Part shown: in pieces, positions 6,920 to 16,060 of the stretch
Layout: the number at the start of each line of letters is the position of its first letter
Numbering within the stretch: the stretch's first letter is position 1
NCBI GenBank assembly: GCA_040218875.1
Contig: JAVJQP010000107.1
DNA from: Coleofasciculus sp937127375
GTDB taxonomy: Bacteria > Cyanobacteriota > Cyanobacteriia > Cyanobacteriales > Coleofasciculaceae
Direction: 5' to 3' (one strand)
Length of the DNA: 64,000 bases
Notes under the pieces: generated by a model
Told to the model about the DNA's origin: nothing
The model's input: the letters and a program-made list of their open reading frames with translations, nothing else
The model's database searches: none
Translations under genes and position numbers: made by a program

Positions 6920-7987
6920 ATGAATTTTAGCATTCCTGGTATGCCTAAAAATAAGCGGTATATTTTACCAACTGTTTTAGGATTGGCACATGGTAGTGCT
7001 GATGCAGCCGCAGGTTTTCTCCTGGCTACTTTATTGCAAACGCTATCCTTAGAAAAAAGTAGTTTTCTCATCTTACTTTACAACGGATTAGCCTTTGGGT
7101 ATCAACCCATAGTCGGGATGATCACCGATAAACTCAAACGCCCCCGTATTGCTATTTCCATGGGATTACTGCTACTGAGTCTGGCGCTAATTTCAGCCAA
7201 TTGGCAACCCCAATTCGCGATAATTTTAGCGGGAATCGGTTCAGCCGCGTTTCATGTTGGCGGGGGGGCGATAGCGGTTTGGGTAACGCCTCAATCCACT
7301 CTGGGCGCTGGATTATTTGCTGCACCAGGGGTAGTAGGATTAGCGGTGGGTGGTGGGTTAGGATTAGCCGGATATGAAGGGACAGGGTTACTGGTATCGC
7401 TACTTTGTATGATCATGATAGCGATCGCGCGAATACCTTTGCCTAAACTCCCCTATCGTCAAACTTCTGATCCTGACTCGGTTCAAGAATCGGCGGTTGT
7501 GGATCAGGATTTAGTCTTGCTGATATTATTGAGTGCGATCGCGTTAACGTCTCTCGTTTGGACTAGCTTGGATTTTCTGCTACAGGGTAATATTCCAGCT
7601 TTAATTGCGATCGCGATCGCCGCCGCTATTGGTAAAATTTTGGCAGGAATTTGGGCAACGGCTTGGGGGTGGCGATTGTGGACAATGGGAACTTTAGCCC
7701 TCTCCAGCCTGTTACTGGTACTTGGCGGACATCATCTATTTACCTTACTGCCAGCCGTGGCTCTATTACAATCGAGTATCCCAGTTACATTAGCCGCCAC
7801 AGCCCACCTGATGCCAGAACAACCCGCCACAGCCGCCGGATTTGCTTTAGGATTAGCGATCGCGATCGGTGGTATTCCCGTGATGGGTGGGTTGGGCGAG
7901 ATCATCAGTTTATCAGTAATTTCTGCGGCGTTGGTGATAATAGTTATGCTGTTATTACTATGGGTGTTTAGCCGCAAAGTTGGGTAA
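6920..7987 (+). CDS. Major facilitator superfamily-like transporter
   Basis: I chose the ATG at 6920 because earlier in-frame codons lie inside the preceding gene. The 355-residue protein has 10-12 hydrophobic segments. It shows LGLAHGSADAAAGFLLATLL in the first segment, a cytoplasmic loop GMITDKLKRPR (the MFS GxxxDxxxRR-type loop between helices 2 and 3), and GSAAFHVGGGA. The last motif and the overall layout recall fosmidomycin-resistance-type MFS exporters; the substrate cannot be deduced. The size is slightly short for a 12-helix MFS protein. It follows the pilin-like membrane protein by 11 bases. Confidence 0.75.
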   Translation: MNFSIPGMPKNKRYILPTVLGLAHGSADAAAGFLLATLLQTLSLEKSSFLILLYNGLAFGYQPIVGMITDKLKRPRIAISMGLLLLSLALISANWQPQFAIILAGIGSAAFHVGGGAIAVWVTPQSTLGAGLFAAPGVVGLAVGGGLGLAGYEGTGLLVSLLCMIMIAIARIPLPKLPYRQTSDPDSVQESAVVDQDLVLLILLSAIALTSLVWTSLDFLLQGNIPALIAIAIAAAIGKILAGIWATAWGWRLWTMGTLALSSLLLVLGGHHLFTLLPAVALLQSSIPVTLAATAHLMPEQPATAAGFALGLAIAIGGIPVMGGLGEIISLSVISAALVIIVMLLLLWVFSRKVG

Positions 7988-8045
7988 AAGGGTAGCAGGA
8001 TAGGAAAGATTGTAGGGGCGAGTCGCCGGATTACTGGAAATGAGG

Positions 8046-8148
8046 TAAGCTGTCATGCATTTAAATTGGGTATTAGTAGCGAGCAAGATGCTCGCACTAC
8101 AAGGCTTTCGCCATTATTGACATTAAGGTTTAAATGCCGAACAGCTTA
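8046..8148. mobile_element. Miniature inverted-repeat element with AAGCTGT..GCATTTAAA ends
   Basis: The left end TAAGCTGTCATGCATTTAAA and right end TTTAAATGCCGAACAGCTTA are inverted copies with three mismatches and enclose about 60 bp. TA at each outer edge would fit a TA target duplication. The right 38 bases (8112-8149) recur exactly at 57626-57663. The rest of 7988-8293 shows no gene. Confidence 0.65.
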
Positions 8149-8293
8149 GTCAGCGTCGTTAGCTATTCAGCCGGATTAATATAAAAATGTACGATAGCCA
8201 AGCCTCGACAAATAGGATTTCGACAGTATTTATCAGTCAATCTCTAAATTGATAACGCTACACTATCAATCATGACCCATATTCGTTGAATCG

Positions 8294-10027
8294 ATGAGCC
8301 TGTGTATCAATCCCAAGTGTCAGAATCCCGATAATCCCGATAATTTGCTTTATTGCCAAAGTTGTCAGTCTGAATTGCTGTTGGAGGGTTGTTATCGGGT
8401 CATAAGTCTCTTGGGTGAAGGCGGTTTTGCTAAGACCTATGAAGTGAGCGATCGCACCACTATTCCTAAAGTTATCAAAGTTCTGAGTAAAAATGAACCC
8501 AAACCTGTAGAACAATTCCAGCGAGAAGCCCAAGTCTTAACTCGGCTGCATCATCCCGGAGTTCCCCAAGCAGAGGAATCCTTCACCTTTTACCCTAAAA
8601 ACAGTCAAGAACCTGTGTATTGTCTGGTAATGGAGAAAATTGAGGGAGAAAATCTGGAAAAGTGGCTAGAAAATCGGGGGAATCGCCCCATTAGTGAAAA
8701 ATTAGCGGTTGATTGGCTAACTCAACTTGCCAATACACTACACGCAGTCCATCAACAGCAGCTTTTCCACCGAGATATTAAGCCATCGAATATTATGCTA
8801 AAGCCAGATGGAGGGCTGGTATTAATTGATTTTGGCATAGCGCGAGAAATTACAGGAACCTACGAGCAAAAACAAGCAGTAGGACAAGTGACCAAAGTTG
8901 TTTCTGAAGGTTACTCTCCTCTCGAACAAGTCATTGGTAGTGCTGTTCCCAAATCAGATTTTTTTGCCTTGGGTCGTACTTTTGTCCATTTACTGACGGG
9001 TGAACATCCTCTGAACCTTGGCGATCAGTATCGCCACGATATCTATACCGATGAGTTAGAGGATTGGCGTGATAAAGCTCCTCAAATTTCTTCTATACTC
9101 GGAGATTTTATCGATCAACTGATGGCTCGTCCAATTAAGAATCGCCCCGCTGATACTCAGTCAATTTTGGCACGGTTGGCAGAGATTCAGCAAACTTTGT
9201 ATCCAAAAACACAACAACTACAACAGATCCAATCACCGACTGAAAACAATTGGTCAAACGTTATACCAGACCATGTTTTTGATGATTTATCTTCTTCCCA
9301 CTCAGCTTCTGTTACCTCATTAGCTATTAGTGCTGATGGACAAACCTTAGTTAGTGGTAGCGCAGATAGGATGATCAAAGTGTGGAATTTAGCAAATGAA
9401 GAAGAAACTCATTCTTTTAATCATGGAGATGGTGTTCTGTCTGTAGCCATCAGCTCAGATGGACAACTCATAGCTAGTGGTAGTGTAAACAAAACAATTA
9501 AAGTATGGAATTTAGAAACTCAAAAAACCCCTCAAGTTTTGACTGGGCATTCTGGACAAGTTATGTCCCTTGCATTTCACCCAAACAAAAATAACATTCT
9601 TTTTAGTGGGAGCGGGGACAAGACAATAAAAATATGGGATATAAAAAAACAAATATTTACTCACAACTATACCAAGCATTCAAGTGGTGTAACGTCTATA
9701 GCAGTGAGTCCAGACGGACAAACTGTGATTAGTGGCAGCCAGGATAAAGAAATCAAAGTATGGAGTGTGAAAACTGGGGAACTGCTCTACACTCTGAGTG
9801 GACATGAAGGTTCTGTTTTATCTATAGCAATCAGCCCTGATGGAAAAACCCTGTTTAGCGGCAGTGAGGATGAAACAGTCAAAGTGTGGGACTTAATTAC
9901 CCAGCAAGAAATTAATACTCTAACTAAGTATTTAGATGCTGTAACATCCTTGGTGATTAGTCCTGACGGTAAAACCTTAATTAGTGGTAGTCACGATGGT
10001 ATAATCAAGATATGGAGTGTGCAGTAA
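8294..10027 (+). CDS. Ser/Thr protein kinase with N-terminal zinc ribbon and C-terminal WD40 repeats
   Basis: This 577-residue protein has three parts. A small zinc ribbon (C4, C9, C21, C24) is followed by a Hanks-type kinase domain at about 34-300: glycine loop LLGEGGFAKTYEV, lysine in VIKVL near 62, catalytic loop HRDIKPSN near 158, and DFG in LIDFGIARE. After a Gln-rich linker come six WD40 repeats to the C-terminus (last IKIWSVQ). No transmembrane segment is seen, so it is a soluble kinase. The zinc ribbon plus kinase plus repeat layout is common in filamentous cyanobacteria; targets are unknown. The six-repeat count suggests an open or incomplete propeller, or one undetected blade. Confidence 0.92.
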   Translation: MSLCINPKCQNPDNPDNLLYCQSCQSELLLEGCYRVISLLGEGGFAKTYEVSDRTTIPKVIKVLSKNEPKPVEQFQREAQVLTRLHHPGVPQAEESFTFYPKNSQEPVYCLVMEKIEGENLEKWLENRGNRPISEKLAVDWLTQLANTLHAVHQQQLFHRDIKPSNIMLKPDGGLVLIDFGIAREITGTYEQKQAVGQVTKVVSEGYSPLEQVIGSAVPKSDFFALGRTFVHLLTGEHPLNLGDQYRHDIYTDELEDWRDKAPQISSILGDFIDQLMARPIKNRPADTQSILARLAEIQQTLYPKTQQLQQIQSPTENNWSNVIPDHVFDDLSSSHSASVTSLAISADGQTLVSGSADRMIKVWNLANEEETHSFNHGDGVLSVAISSDGQLIASGSVNKTIKVWNLETQKTPQVLTGHSGQVMSLAFHPNKNNILFSGSGDKTIKIWDIKKQIFTHNYTKHSSGVTSIAVSPDGQTVISGSQDKEIKVWSVKTGELLYTLSGHEGSVLSIAISPDGKTLFSGSEDETVKVWDLITQQEINTLTKYLDAVTSLVISPDGKTLISGSHDGIIKIWSVQ

Positions 10028-10034
10028 GGATTGT

Positions 10035-10184
10035 TTATTTAGCCCTTTCTAACTGGGCGGGATAATCGGAAAATGTCGCCCGAACCTGTTCGAGTTCTTG
10101 GGTTGAAAGTGTAACGAGTAAGAGAGTGCGATCGCGTTCGCTTGCTCGTGTCCGCAGGACGCAAGTGTGTCGGATATAGCAATC
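10035..10184 (-). pseudogene. Possible C-terminal remnant of a lost gene
   Basis: The reverse strand here reads RTLLLVTLSTQELEQVRATF followed by SDYPAQLERAK and a stop at 10035. It has a regular amphipathic composition unlike random DNA, and an in-frame stop lies upstream at 10185-10187. I do not recognise the family. It overlaps a GCGATCGC site and ends 8 bases after the kinase stop. It may be the tail of a deleted gene or chance; confidence is low. The remainder to 10319 contains two copies of CCTAAATAGGATG but no CRISPR structure. Confidence 0.3.
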
Positions 10185-10319
10185 CTAAATAGGATGCAAC
10201 AAGTGAAAAGATTGAAACTCAGGTCGAACAAGGGTTTCAGTTTTTCAAATTGCCACAACCTAAATAGGATGAATGTCACTGACTTAAGACTGGCGTTGCA
10301 CAGCCCACCCTACGGTATA

Positions 10320-11183
10320 TCATGAACCTTCAGGTATGTTACTGACAAATTCTGCCAGGGTTTGTGCCGTTAAAGCCACCACGACCAAATCCTCTAATTG
10401 ATTGACTTCAAGTAACTGTAAACGTGGCTCAATATCTGGCGGAACCTGGTCTAAGCGAGTCGAGAGGATACGCAATAACTGTCGTAATGTCCCTTGTTTA
10501 AGTCCTTGCTGTTGAGCCGCTTCCACTTCCTGTTGAGCGGCTTCTTCGGGTAGGGGGACAAGATTACCCTCTTGATCATAAAATCGTAACCAAACCGCCG
10601 TCTCTCGGTCTATAGTTCCGTGCCAAGTTCCTACCCATAACCCTAATGTCTGACACCACAGCCAACCCTGTTCATTGGGGACTAATGGTTGATACTGTTG
10701 AGACGCATCCAAATGCCACCCCTGTAATGAATTGGGGTCAAAGGGATTAAAGACAAAGTAATCCGGTGTTCTAAAAATACGCTCATAAATATCTTTCTTT
10801 GTCCCCGTATCCATAGCCGCTGTAGAAGGAGACATTAATTCGACAATTACATCAGGATAACACCCCCCTTCTTCCCACACAACCCAACCTTGCCGTTCAG
10901 TCGTCCCGTCAACATTTAATACGGCAAAGAAATCGGGTCCTCTAAAATCTCGGTTCCGCGCCTGTTCACTGCTGTAATAGATAAACATATTACCGCTGGT
11001 GAAGAAATCATTGCGGTCAAGATAGGCTTGCTGCAATGAGCGAATCAGGACATTTATAGCAATACGGTGGCGATTACTTTCCAACGGTTCTCCATCATCA
11101 AAGATTAAGTCAGTTGGCGGCATGGATGGTTCCCAGCCTACCACAGTTTGGAATGTTGTCTCTTGGGTTACCAAATTTGACAT
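10320..11183 (-). CDS. Uma2-family (DUF820) putative endonuclease
   Basis: This 287-residue protein has the PD-(D/E)xK-like fold of the Uma2/DUF820 family: FRGPDFFAVL (aspartate), then PDVIVELMSPSTAAMD..TKKDIYERI (glutamate and lysine of the presumed nuclease core), then YFVFNPFD. The C-terminal 70 residues (EAAQQEVEAAQQQGLKQGTLRQL onward) form a Gln/Ala-rich helix leading into a DUF4351-like tail. Such proteins are amplified in cyanobacterial genomes, often near transposons; substrates are unknown and nuclease activity is mostly predicted. A second, smaller Uma2 protein lies at 30603-31199. Confidence 0.82.
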   Translation of the reverse strand: MSNLVTQETTFQTVVGWEPSMPPTDLIFDDGEPLESNRHRIAINVLIRSLQQAYLDRNDFFTSGNMFIYYSSEQARNRDFRGPDFFAVLNVDGTTERQGWVVWEEGGCYPDVIVELMSPSTAAMDTGTKKDIYERIFRTPDYFVFNPFDPNSLQGWHLDASQQYQPLVPNEQGWLWCQTLGLWVGTWHGTIDRETAVWLRFYDQEGNLVPLPEEAAQQEVEAAQQQGLKQGTLRQLLRILSTRLDQVPPDIEPRLQLLEVNQLEDLVVVALTAQTLAEFVSNIPEGS

Positions 11184-11405
11184 GATCAGCGTCTCTCTCC
11201 ACTAAGGTGCTTTTTTCCAGATCCCTAAACGTATCTTAACAAAAGCGCGATCGCTAACACTCCCTTTACTGATTGTCTTTATTAATCGGTTATAGTCATT
11301 GAGAACGAAAAAATTAATTAGGTTCGTAGTAAAAGCTTTTATTCCTAGATTTTGTGAGGTAACAGGCGTCAACAAAACCCACAACCTATTCCATCCTTGT
11401 ATGTA

Positions 11406-11426
11406 GGGGCGCAAGGCTTGCGCCCC
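11406..11426. repeat. Palindrome GGGGCGCAAG-G-CTTGCGCCCC
   Basis: A nearly gapless 21-bp palindrome in the 315-base gap 11184-11498, embedded in a TGTAGGGGCG..GTGTCA context. Fragments of the same motif (AAGGCTTGCGCCC) appear at 35821-35833. I see no gene in this gap; an open frame crossing it on the minus strand lacks any recognisable feature. Confidence 0.6.
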
Positions 11427-11498
11427 GTGTCACGCCAAGATATTTATATCCATTGTCATGATTCCCACTCAGATTTATTGTGATAAAATTTACTAATT

Positions 11499-12131
11499 AT
11501 GGTTCAAGTCATCCAAGCTCAAACCCTGAATATCATTGACCTCGAACAAAAATTCGGTTTAACTCAAGCTGATGATGACCAATTTTTTTCAGAGTGGTAC
11601 GAGAATCTTACCGAAATTTCTGACCTAGAAAAACAAGTGCTAGACCGTGTAAAGTCCAACTACTTAAGTTTGGTCAAACATCGGGAAATCTCCGAAAACA
11701 TGGTCAAATTAGTCGTTCTGGGTCCTTTGCTGACTTGGACAGACTTTTATCACCTCCCATTTGATGTCGTTGATGAGCAATCTATGGAGGTAACAGTTCA
11801 AGACCAAGATGAACTTGTACGCGGTCGCCTGGATATTATGGTCTTAAAAGACCATTTGTGGTTACTGGTGATCGAGTCAAAAAATGCTGGCTTATCACTT
11901 CTAAATGGTATACCCCAAGCCCTCGTTTATATGGCGGCAAATCCTCATCCAGATCAAACTGTTTTTGGTTTAGTAACGAATGGGAGTGAATTGGTATTTA
12001 TTAAACTCGTTCAACAAAACACACCCAAGTATGCCTTATCGGAACCATTTAGCCTATTGAAACGAGACAATGAACTCTATACTGTCTTGAGTATCCTCAA
12101 AAAATTAAGTCAACTGATGATTGATCAATAA
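11499..12131 (+). CDS. PD-(D/E)XK nuclease-like hypothetical protein
   Basis: This 210-residue protein carries a plausible restriction-fold core: LVRGRLDIMVLKDHLWLLV followed by IESKNAGLS at about residues 105-130. That is D-x(n)-E-x-K spacing, as in type I HsdR N-terminal and related nuclease domains. The N-terminal helices (LEQKFGLTQADDDQFFSEW) match the start of many cyanobacterial proteins of this kind. No methylase or specificity subunit is nearby, so it is an orphan. It shows the same general plan as the protein at 36079-36726. Function and activity are unproven. Confidence 0.65.
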   Translation: MVQVIQAQTLNIIDLEQKFGLTQADDDQFFSEWYENLTEISDLEKQVLDRVKSNYLSLVKHREISENMVKLVVLGPLLTWTDFYHLPFDVVDEQSMEVTVQDQDELVRGRLDIMVLKDHLWLLVIESKNAGLSLLNGIPQALVYMAANPHPDQTVFGLVTNGSELVFIKLVQQNTPKYALSEPFSLLKRDNELYTVLSILKKLSQLMIDQ

Positions 12132-12295
12132 TAAATTTAAATGCACTATTATTTAACATGACCAATGACGATCTAAGTAGGTTGATGGAAATAAACTTAA
12201 CAATATTAAGCTATGTAAACAACTCTCAAACTCTTACAAATGACAAATGATGATCACCGCCATTAACTTTAACTGTCCCTACCGACTTACTCACA

Positions 12296-13474
12296 ATGTC
12301 TCATCGTCCCATTTATCTTGACAACCACGCCACCACCCCCATGGATGAATGGGTGCTAGAGGCGATGCTGCCCTATTTTAGAGAACATTTCGGCAACCCT
12401 TCCAGTATCAGCCATGCTTATGGTTGGGAAGCAGAAGCGGCGGTTAAACAAGCACGACAAACCCTTGCTGACGCTATCCACGCCACACCAGAGGAAATCG
12501 TCTTCACCAGTGGTGCAACAGAAGCGAATAATCTAGCAATTAAAGGGGTTGCTGAAGCCTATTTCAGTAAAGGGCGTCATATCATTACCGTCCAGACTGA
12601 ACATCCAGCCGTGCTTGATCCCTGTACCTATTTACAAGACTTAGGATTTGAGGTCACATTTTTGCCTGTTCAAGGGGATGGACTCCTCGACGTAACCCAG
12701 CTAGAAAAAGCAATTCGTCCCGATACGATTTTAGTCTCGGTGATGGCTGCCAATAACGAAATTGGCGTATTACAACCCCTAGCTAAAATTGGAGAACTTT
12801 GTCACCAGCATCAGGTACTCTTCCATACCGACGCTGCCCAAGGGATTGGTAAAATTCCCTTGGATGTTCTAGATATGAATATTGACCTCATGTCCTTCAC
12901 TGCCCATAAGCTGTATGGTCCTAAGGGGATTGGGGCGCTGTATGTCCGCCGCCGTAACCCGAAAGTGAAGTTAGCGTCACAAATTCAGGGCGGGGGACAG
13001 GAACGGGGATTCCGTTCGGGTACACTCTACACACCGCAAATCGTAGGCTTTGCCAAAGCGGTAGAACTCGGATTAGCCGAACAAGCCTCTGAATCTCAAC
13101 GCCTCCGCCAGTTACGGGAACACCTCTGGACTACCCTGTCTCCATTAGGGGGAATTCACCTGAATGGTCATCCTGAGCAGCGATTGTCAGGAAATCTTAA
13201 TATTTCGGTTGAGGGAGTAGATGGTTCTGCCCTGCTGTTGGGATTACAGCCTGTTGTCGCCGTGTCATCGGGTTCAGCTTGCTCATCAAGCCACGTAGCA
13301 CCCTCCCATGTCCTCTTGGCACTGGGACATTCAAAACCTTTAGCTCATGCCTCAGTCCGATTTGGCATTGGGCGCTTTAATACCAGAGAGGAAATTGATC
13401 AGGTTGCCCAACACGCGATCGCGACAATTGAGTCCTTGCGTCAAGCTCAAACCCCTAAAACGTCGATTCTGTAA
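12296..13474 (+). CDS. iscS: Cysteine desulfurase (IscS/NifS type)
   Basis: This 392-residue aminotransferase class V protein opens with RPIYLDNHATTPMDEWV. It binds PLP through the lysine of SFTAHKLYGPKG near residue 203 and carries the active-site cysteine in SSGSACSSSH near 328. The HTDAAQ motif is intact. It removes sulfur from cysteine to give alanine and an enzyme persulfide for Fe-S cluster and thiocofactor synthesis. The long active loop and VSSGSAC context place it in group I (IscS/NifS), not SufS. It stands alone, with no iscU or iscR beside it. A heptamer repeat (about 12237-12250) lies in the upstream gap. Confidence 0.93.
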   Translation: MSHRPIYLDNHATTPMDEWVLEAMLPYFREHFGNPSSISHAYGWEAEAAVKQARQTLADAIHATPEEIVFTSGATEANNLAIKGVAEAYFSKGRHIITVQTEHPAVLDPCTYLQDLGFEVTFLPVQGDGLLDVTQLEKAIRPDTILVSVMAANNEIGVLQPLAKIGELCHQHQVLFHTDAAQGIGKIPLDVLDMNIDLMSFTAHKLYGPKGIGALYVRRRNPKVKLASQIQGGGQERGFRSGTLYTPQIVGFAKAVELGLAEQASESQRLRQLREHLWTTLSPLGGIHLNGHPEQRLSGNLNISVEGVDGSALLLGLQPVVAVSSGSACSSSHVAPSHVLLALGHSKPLAHASVRFGIGRFNTREEIDQVAQHAIATIESLRQAQTPKTSIL

Positions 13475-13516
13475 CCCGCGATAACCCCCTCACAGCTAAA
13501 CTGATAGTCTTACCCG

Positions 13517-13545
13517 TTAACAATCAACAATCAAAGCAGTATAAT
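13517..13545 (+). promoter_or_regulatory. Housekeeping-type promoter for the rne leader
   Basis: TTAACA (13517-13522) and a perfect TATAAT (13540-13545) are separated by 17 bases, the ideal spacing for a group 1 sigma factor. Transcription from about 13552 would give rne a 5' leader of roughly 475 bases. Confidence 0.7.
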
Positions 13546-13551
13546 GTAAAA

Positions 13552-14026
13552 TTGAGGAAACAGTTGCGTACCTACAGTGACACTAGGTTCGACCTGTAGA
13601 AACTATCTCATAGATACTGTCCGCAACTGATTCACACTTCCAGACTTTTGACTTGCACGTTACCAAACTCCAATGCTGACCCTTGGGCGAAGGGATATGA
13701 CATTGGCTACCTGTAGCATTGGAGAAAAAGTAGATCCATGAGAGTGTCAGTAGTCTTCAGTCACTCCCCGATCACGATTTACGTTTTCTAAGTAAAGCTA
13801 AAGTTTTTGCTTTTCAGAATCATAAAGGGTAGCCAAAGTAAGAGTGACCGATCAATTTTAGGTATGCGATTTAAGATTTTTGGTGGAAAAGGTAACTCAG
13901 ACAAGCATTCAAGCATTATTAAAGCTTGGCTCGTTTGCCTGTTCTCTAAACTAATCAGCTATCTAAAATTTCAACAAAGACCAAGCTTCAGTACTTGAGC
14001 GTACTGCCAAATTTTGAGGAAATTGA
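13552..14026 (+). promoter_or_regulatory. Long structured 5' leader of rne
   Basis: This gene-free stretch contains ordered inverted repeats: CAGTTGCG (13560-13567) with CGCAACTG (about 13622-13629), CTACAG with CTGTAG inside that, and TCCAATGCT with AGCATTGGA around an inner CCCTTGGGCGAAGGG hairpin (about 13669-13727). It then has a U-rich section (TACGTTTTCTAAG, AGTTTTTGCTTTTC, about 13780-13818). Cyanobacterial and enterobacterial rne messages are known to have long leaders that RNase E itself cuts as autoregulation, so that role is likely here (inference). A separate small RNA that ends in the U-rich part is the alternative. An open frame at 13807-13998 is not believed. Confidence 0.6.
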
Positions 14027-16060
14027 ATGGCAAAGCAAATTATTATTGCAGAGCAATATCGTCTGGCTGCTGTCTTTTCAGAAGATCAAATCCAAGAACT
14101 TGTCGTTGCCACGGGCAGCCACCAAGTAGGTGATATTTATCTCGGCATTGTCGAAAACGTTTTACCAGGCATTGATGCCGCATTCGTCAATATCGGTGAT
14201 GCCGAACGCAATGGATTTATTCATGTCACCGACTTGGGTCCGCTGCGACTTAAACGTCGCTCCGGGGCGATTACGGAACTGCTCACCCCGCAGCAAAAAG
14301 TCTTAGTCCAAGTGATGAAGGAGCCGACGGGCAATAAAGGTCCTCGGCTGACCGGAAATGTCAGCTTACCGGGTCGTTATCTGGTGCTGATGCCTTATGG
14401 ACGAGGGGTTAATTTATCCCGACGGATAAAGAACGAAAACGAACGTAATCGCCTCAGAGCCTTGGCTGTGCTGATTAAACCCGCTGGGATGGGATTATTG
14501 GTTCGCACAGAAGCCGAGGGCAGAGCGGAAGAAGCGATAATGGAGGATTTGGAGGCGCTGCAACGTCAGTGGGAAGCCATCCAGCAGGAGGCAACTTCGA
14601 CCAGAGCGCCAGCTCTACTGAATCGCGATGATGATTTTATCCAACGAGTCCTCCGCGATATGTACACAGCGGATGTGAATCGGATTGTGGTTGATTCCAA
14701 TACTGGGGTCAAACGGGTAAAACAGCAGTTAGTAAGCTGGAGTGGCGGTCGATCACCGGAAGGGGTTTTAATTGACCATCACCGCGATCGCCTCTCAATT
14801 CTCGATTATTTCCGAATTAATGCGGCGATTCGAGAAGCCTTAAAGCCACGAGTCGATCTGCCATCGGGAGGCTATATTATTATCCAGCAGACGGAAGCCC
14901 TAACCGTTATTGACGTGAACTCCGGTTCCTTTACCCGTTCCGCCACGGCGCGAGAAACCGTCCTCTGGACTAACTGTGAAGCCGCGACGGAAATCGCCCG
15001 CCAATTGCGCCTACGTAATATTGCTGGCGTAATCATCGTGGACTTTATCGATATGGACTCGCGGCGTGACCAATTACAAGTTCTGGAACATTTCAACAAA
15101 GCGTTGAAAATGGACAAAGCCAGACCCCAAATCGCCCAATTGTCAGAACTGGGGTTAGTCGAACTCACCCGCAAGCGCCAAGGTCAAAATATTTACGAAT
15201 TATTTGGTCGCACTTGTCCAAGCTGTGGTGGATTGGGACATCTGGTGCATCTTCCCGGTGAGCCAGAACCTCAAGTGCAGCAAGAGCCAGAGCCTATTTC
15301 TCGCGTTGACATCCCAGAAACCCCTGATCTTCCAGAACCCCTGGATATCCCTGGCTTTAATGAACCGGATGAACTGGAACTCAATCATCCGAGTTATCAA
15401 GAACGGGGAATCCCTGATGGCACTAATCGCCGCCGTCGCCGTCGCCGCTTGGAGGATGTAATCTCTAAGGATGAACCTGTAGCCAAGAGCAATGTTCGCC
15501 CAATAACTCTGTCCCAACGTTCCTCTGATGTGAGTGAAGACGTAGAGGGGATGAGGCGCGATACTACATCTGTTGAACGTCCCATCGTGTCAGACTCCAG
15601 TGAACGAGTGGGCAAACCCCAGCTCATTCGGTCGGTGGTAGAAATGGAACCGCCGGAAGTTATTCAGGTTGAGATGACGCCGGAAGAACAGGATGTTTAT
15701 GCCTTGATGGGCATTTCACCATTAGTGCGGTTAGATAAGGAGATTAGAAATCCCCGATCAGTTATGGTTTCGGTGGTGCTTCCTGGAGAAGCTGAATCGG
15801 ATTCTTCTGACAATGACATCCCTGACAATGACATCCCTGACAATGACACTACTGACGATTCATGGGAGGATACGTCTCACCCATCAGAGGAGTCAGACTC
15901 AGAAGAGAGTTCAGACAAGGTACTGGTTACTTCTTCTGGAAAAGCCGTTGATGTTGATTTAGAATCATCGGATGATTCAAGCTCAACCAGCGAATCGGAA
16001 ACGAAACCGCCTTTGATTCGTCGTCGTCGCCGCCGTTCTTCAGCAATGGAGAATGAGTGA
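14027..16060 (+). CDS. rne: Ribonuclease E/G family endoribonuclease
   Basis: This 677-residue protein starts with an S1-type domain (VGDIYLGIVENVLPGIDAAF, residues about 36-55, then GFIHVTD). The catalytic core has metal-binding aspartates in VIDVNSGSFTRS (about 295-306) and VDFIDMDSRRDQ (about 337-348), and ends with the Zn-link CPSCGG (about 402-407). The rest is an acidic, low-complexity tail with a repeated DNDIP motif and two arginine blocks. The last, RRRRRRSSA near 664-672, is the short motif reported to bind PNPase in Anabaena. It should initiate mRNA decay and rRNA processing. rnhB follows in the conserved cyanobacterial order. Confidence 0.95.
   Translation: MAKQIIIAEQYRLAAVFSEDQIQELVVATGSHQVGDIYLGIVENVLPGIDAAFVNIGDAERNGFIHVTDLGPLRLKRRSGAITELLTPQQKVLVQVMKEPTGNKGPRLTGNVSLPGRYLVLMPYGRGVNLSRRIKNENERNRLRALAVLIKPAGMGLLVRTEAEGRAEEAIMEDLEALQRQWEAIQQEATSTRAPALLNRDDDFIQRVLRDMYTADVNRIVVDSNTGVKRVKQQLVSWSGGRSPEGVLIDHHRDRLSILDYFRINAAIREALKPRVDLPSGGYIIIQQTEALTVIDVNSGSFTRSATARETVLWTNCEAATEIARQLRLRNIAGVIIVDFIDMDSRRDQLQVLEHFNKALKMDKARPQIAQLSELGLVELTRKRQGQNIYELFGRTCPSCGGLGHLVHLPGEPEPQVQQEPEPISRVDIPETPDLPEPLDIPGFNEPDELELNHPSYQERGIPDGTNRRRRRRRLEDVISKDEPVAKSNVRPITLSQRSSDVSEDVEGMRRDTTSVERPIVSDSSERVGKPQLIRSVVEMEPPEVIQVEMTPEEQDVYALMGISPLVRLDKEIRNPRSVMVSVVLPGEAESDSSDNDIPDNDIPDNDTTDDSWEDTSHPSEESDSEESSDKVLVTSSGKAVDVDLESSDDSSSTSESETKPPLIRRRRRRSSAMENE

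Noticed and set aside
10180..10280. Possible CRISPR repeats (GATTGAAAC and two CCTAAATAGGATG copies)
   Set aside because: There are no regular spacers and no third copy, and the GATTGAAAC motif occurs once. It is not an array.
11202..11414. A 70-codon minus-strand frame before the nuclease-like gene
   Set aside because: No motif or convincing ribosome site, and it ends in a palindromic repeat.
13560..13630. tRNA-like GGTTCGACC in the rne leader
   Set aside because: The flanking bases form a simple hairpin (CTACAG/CTGTAG). No acceptor stem, D arm or anticodon arm can be drawn.
13807..13998. A 63-codon frame between iscS and rne
   Set aside because: It lies in the structured rne leader, has no ribosome site and resembles no protein.
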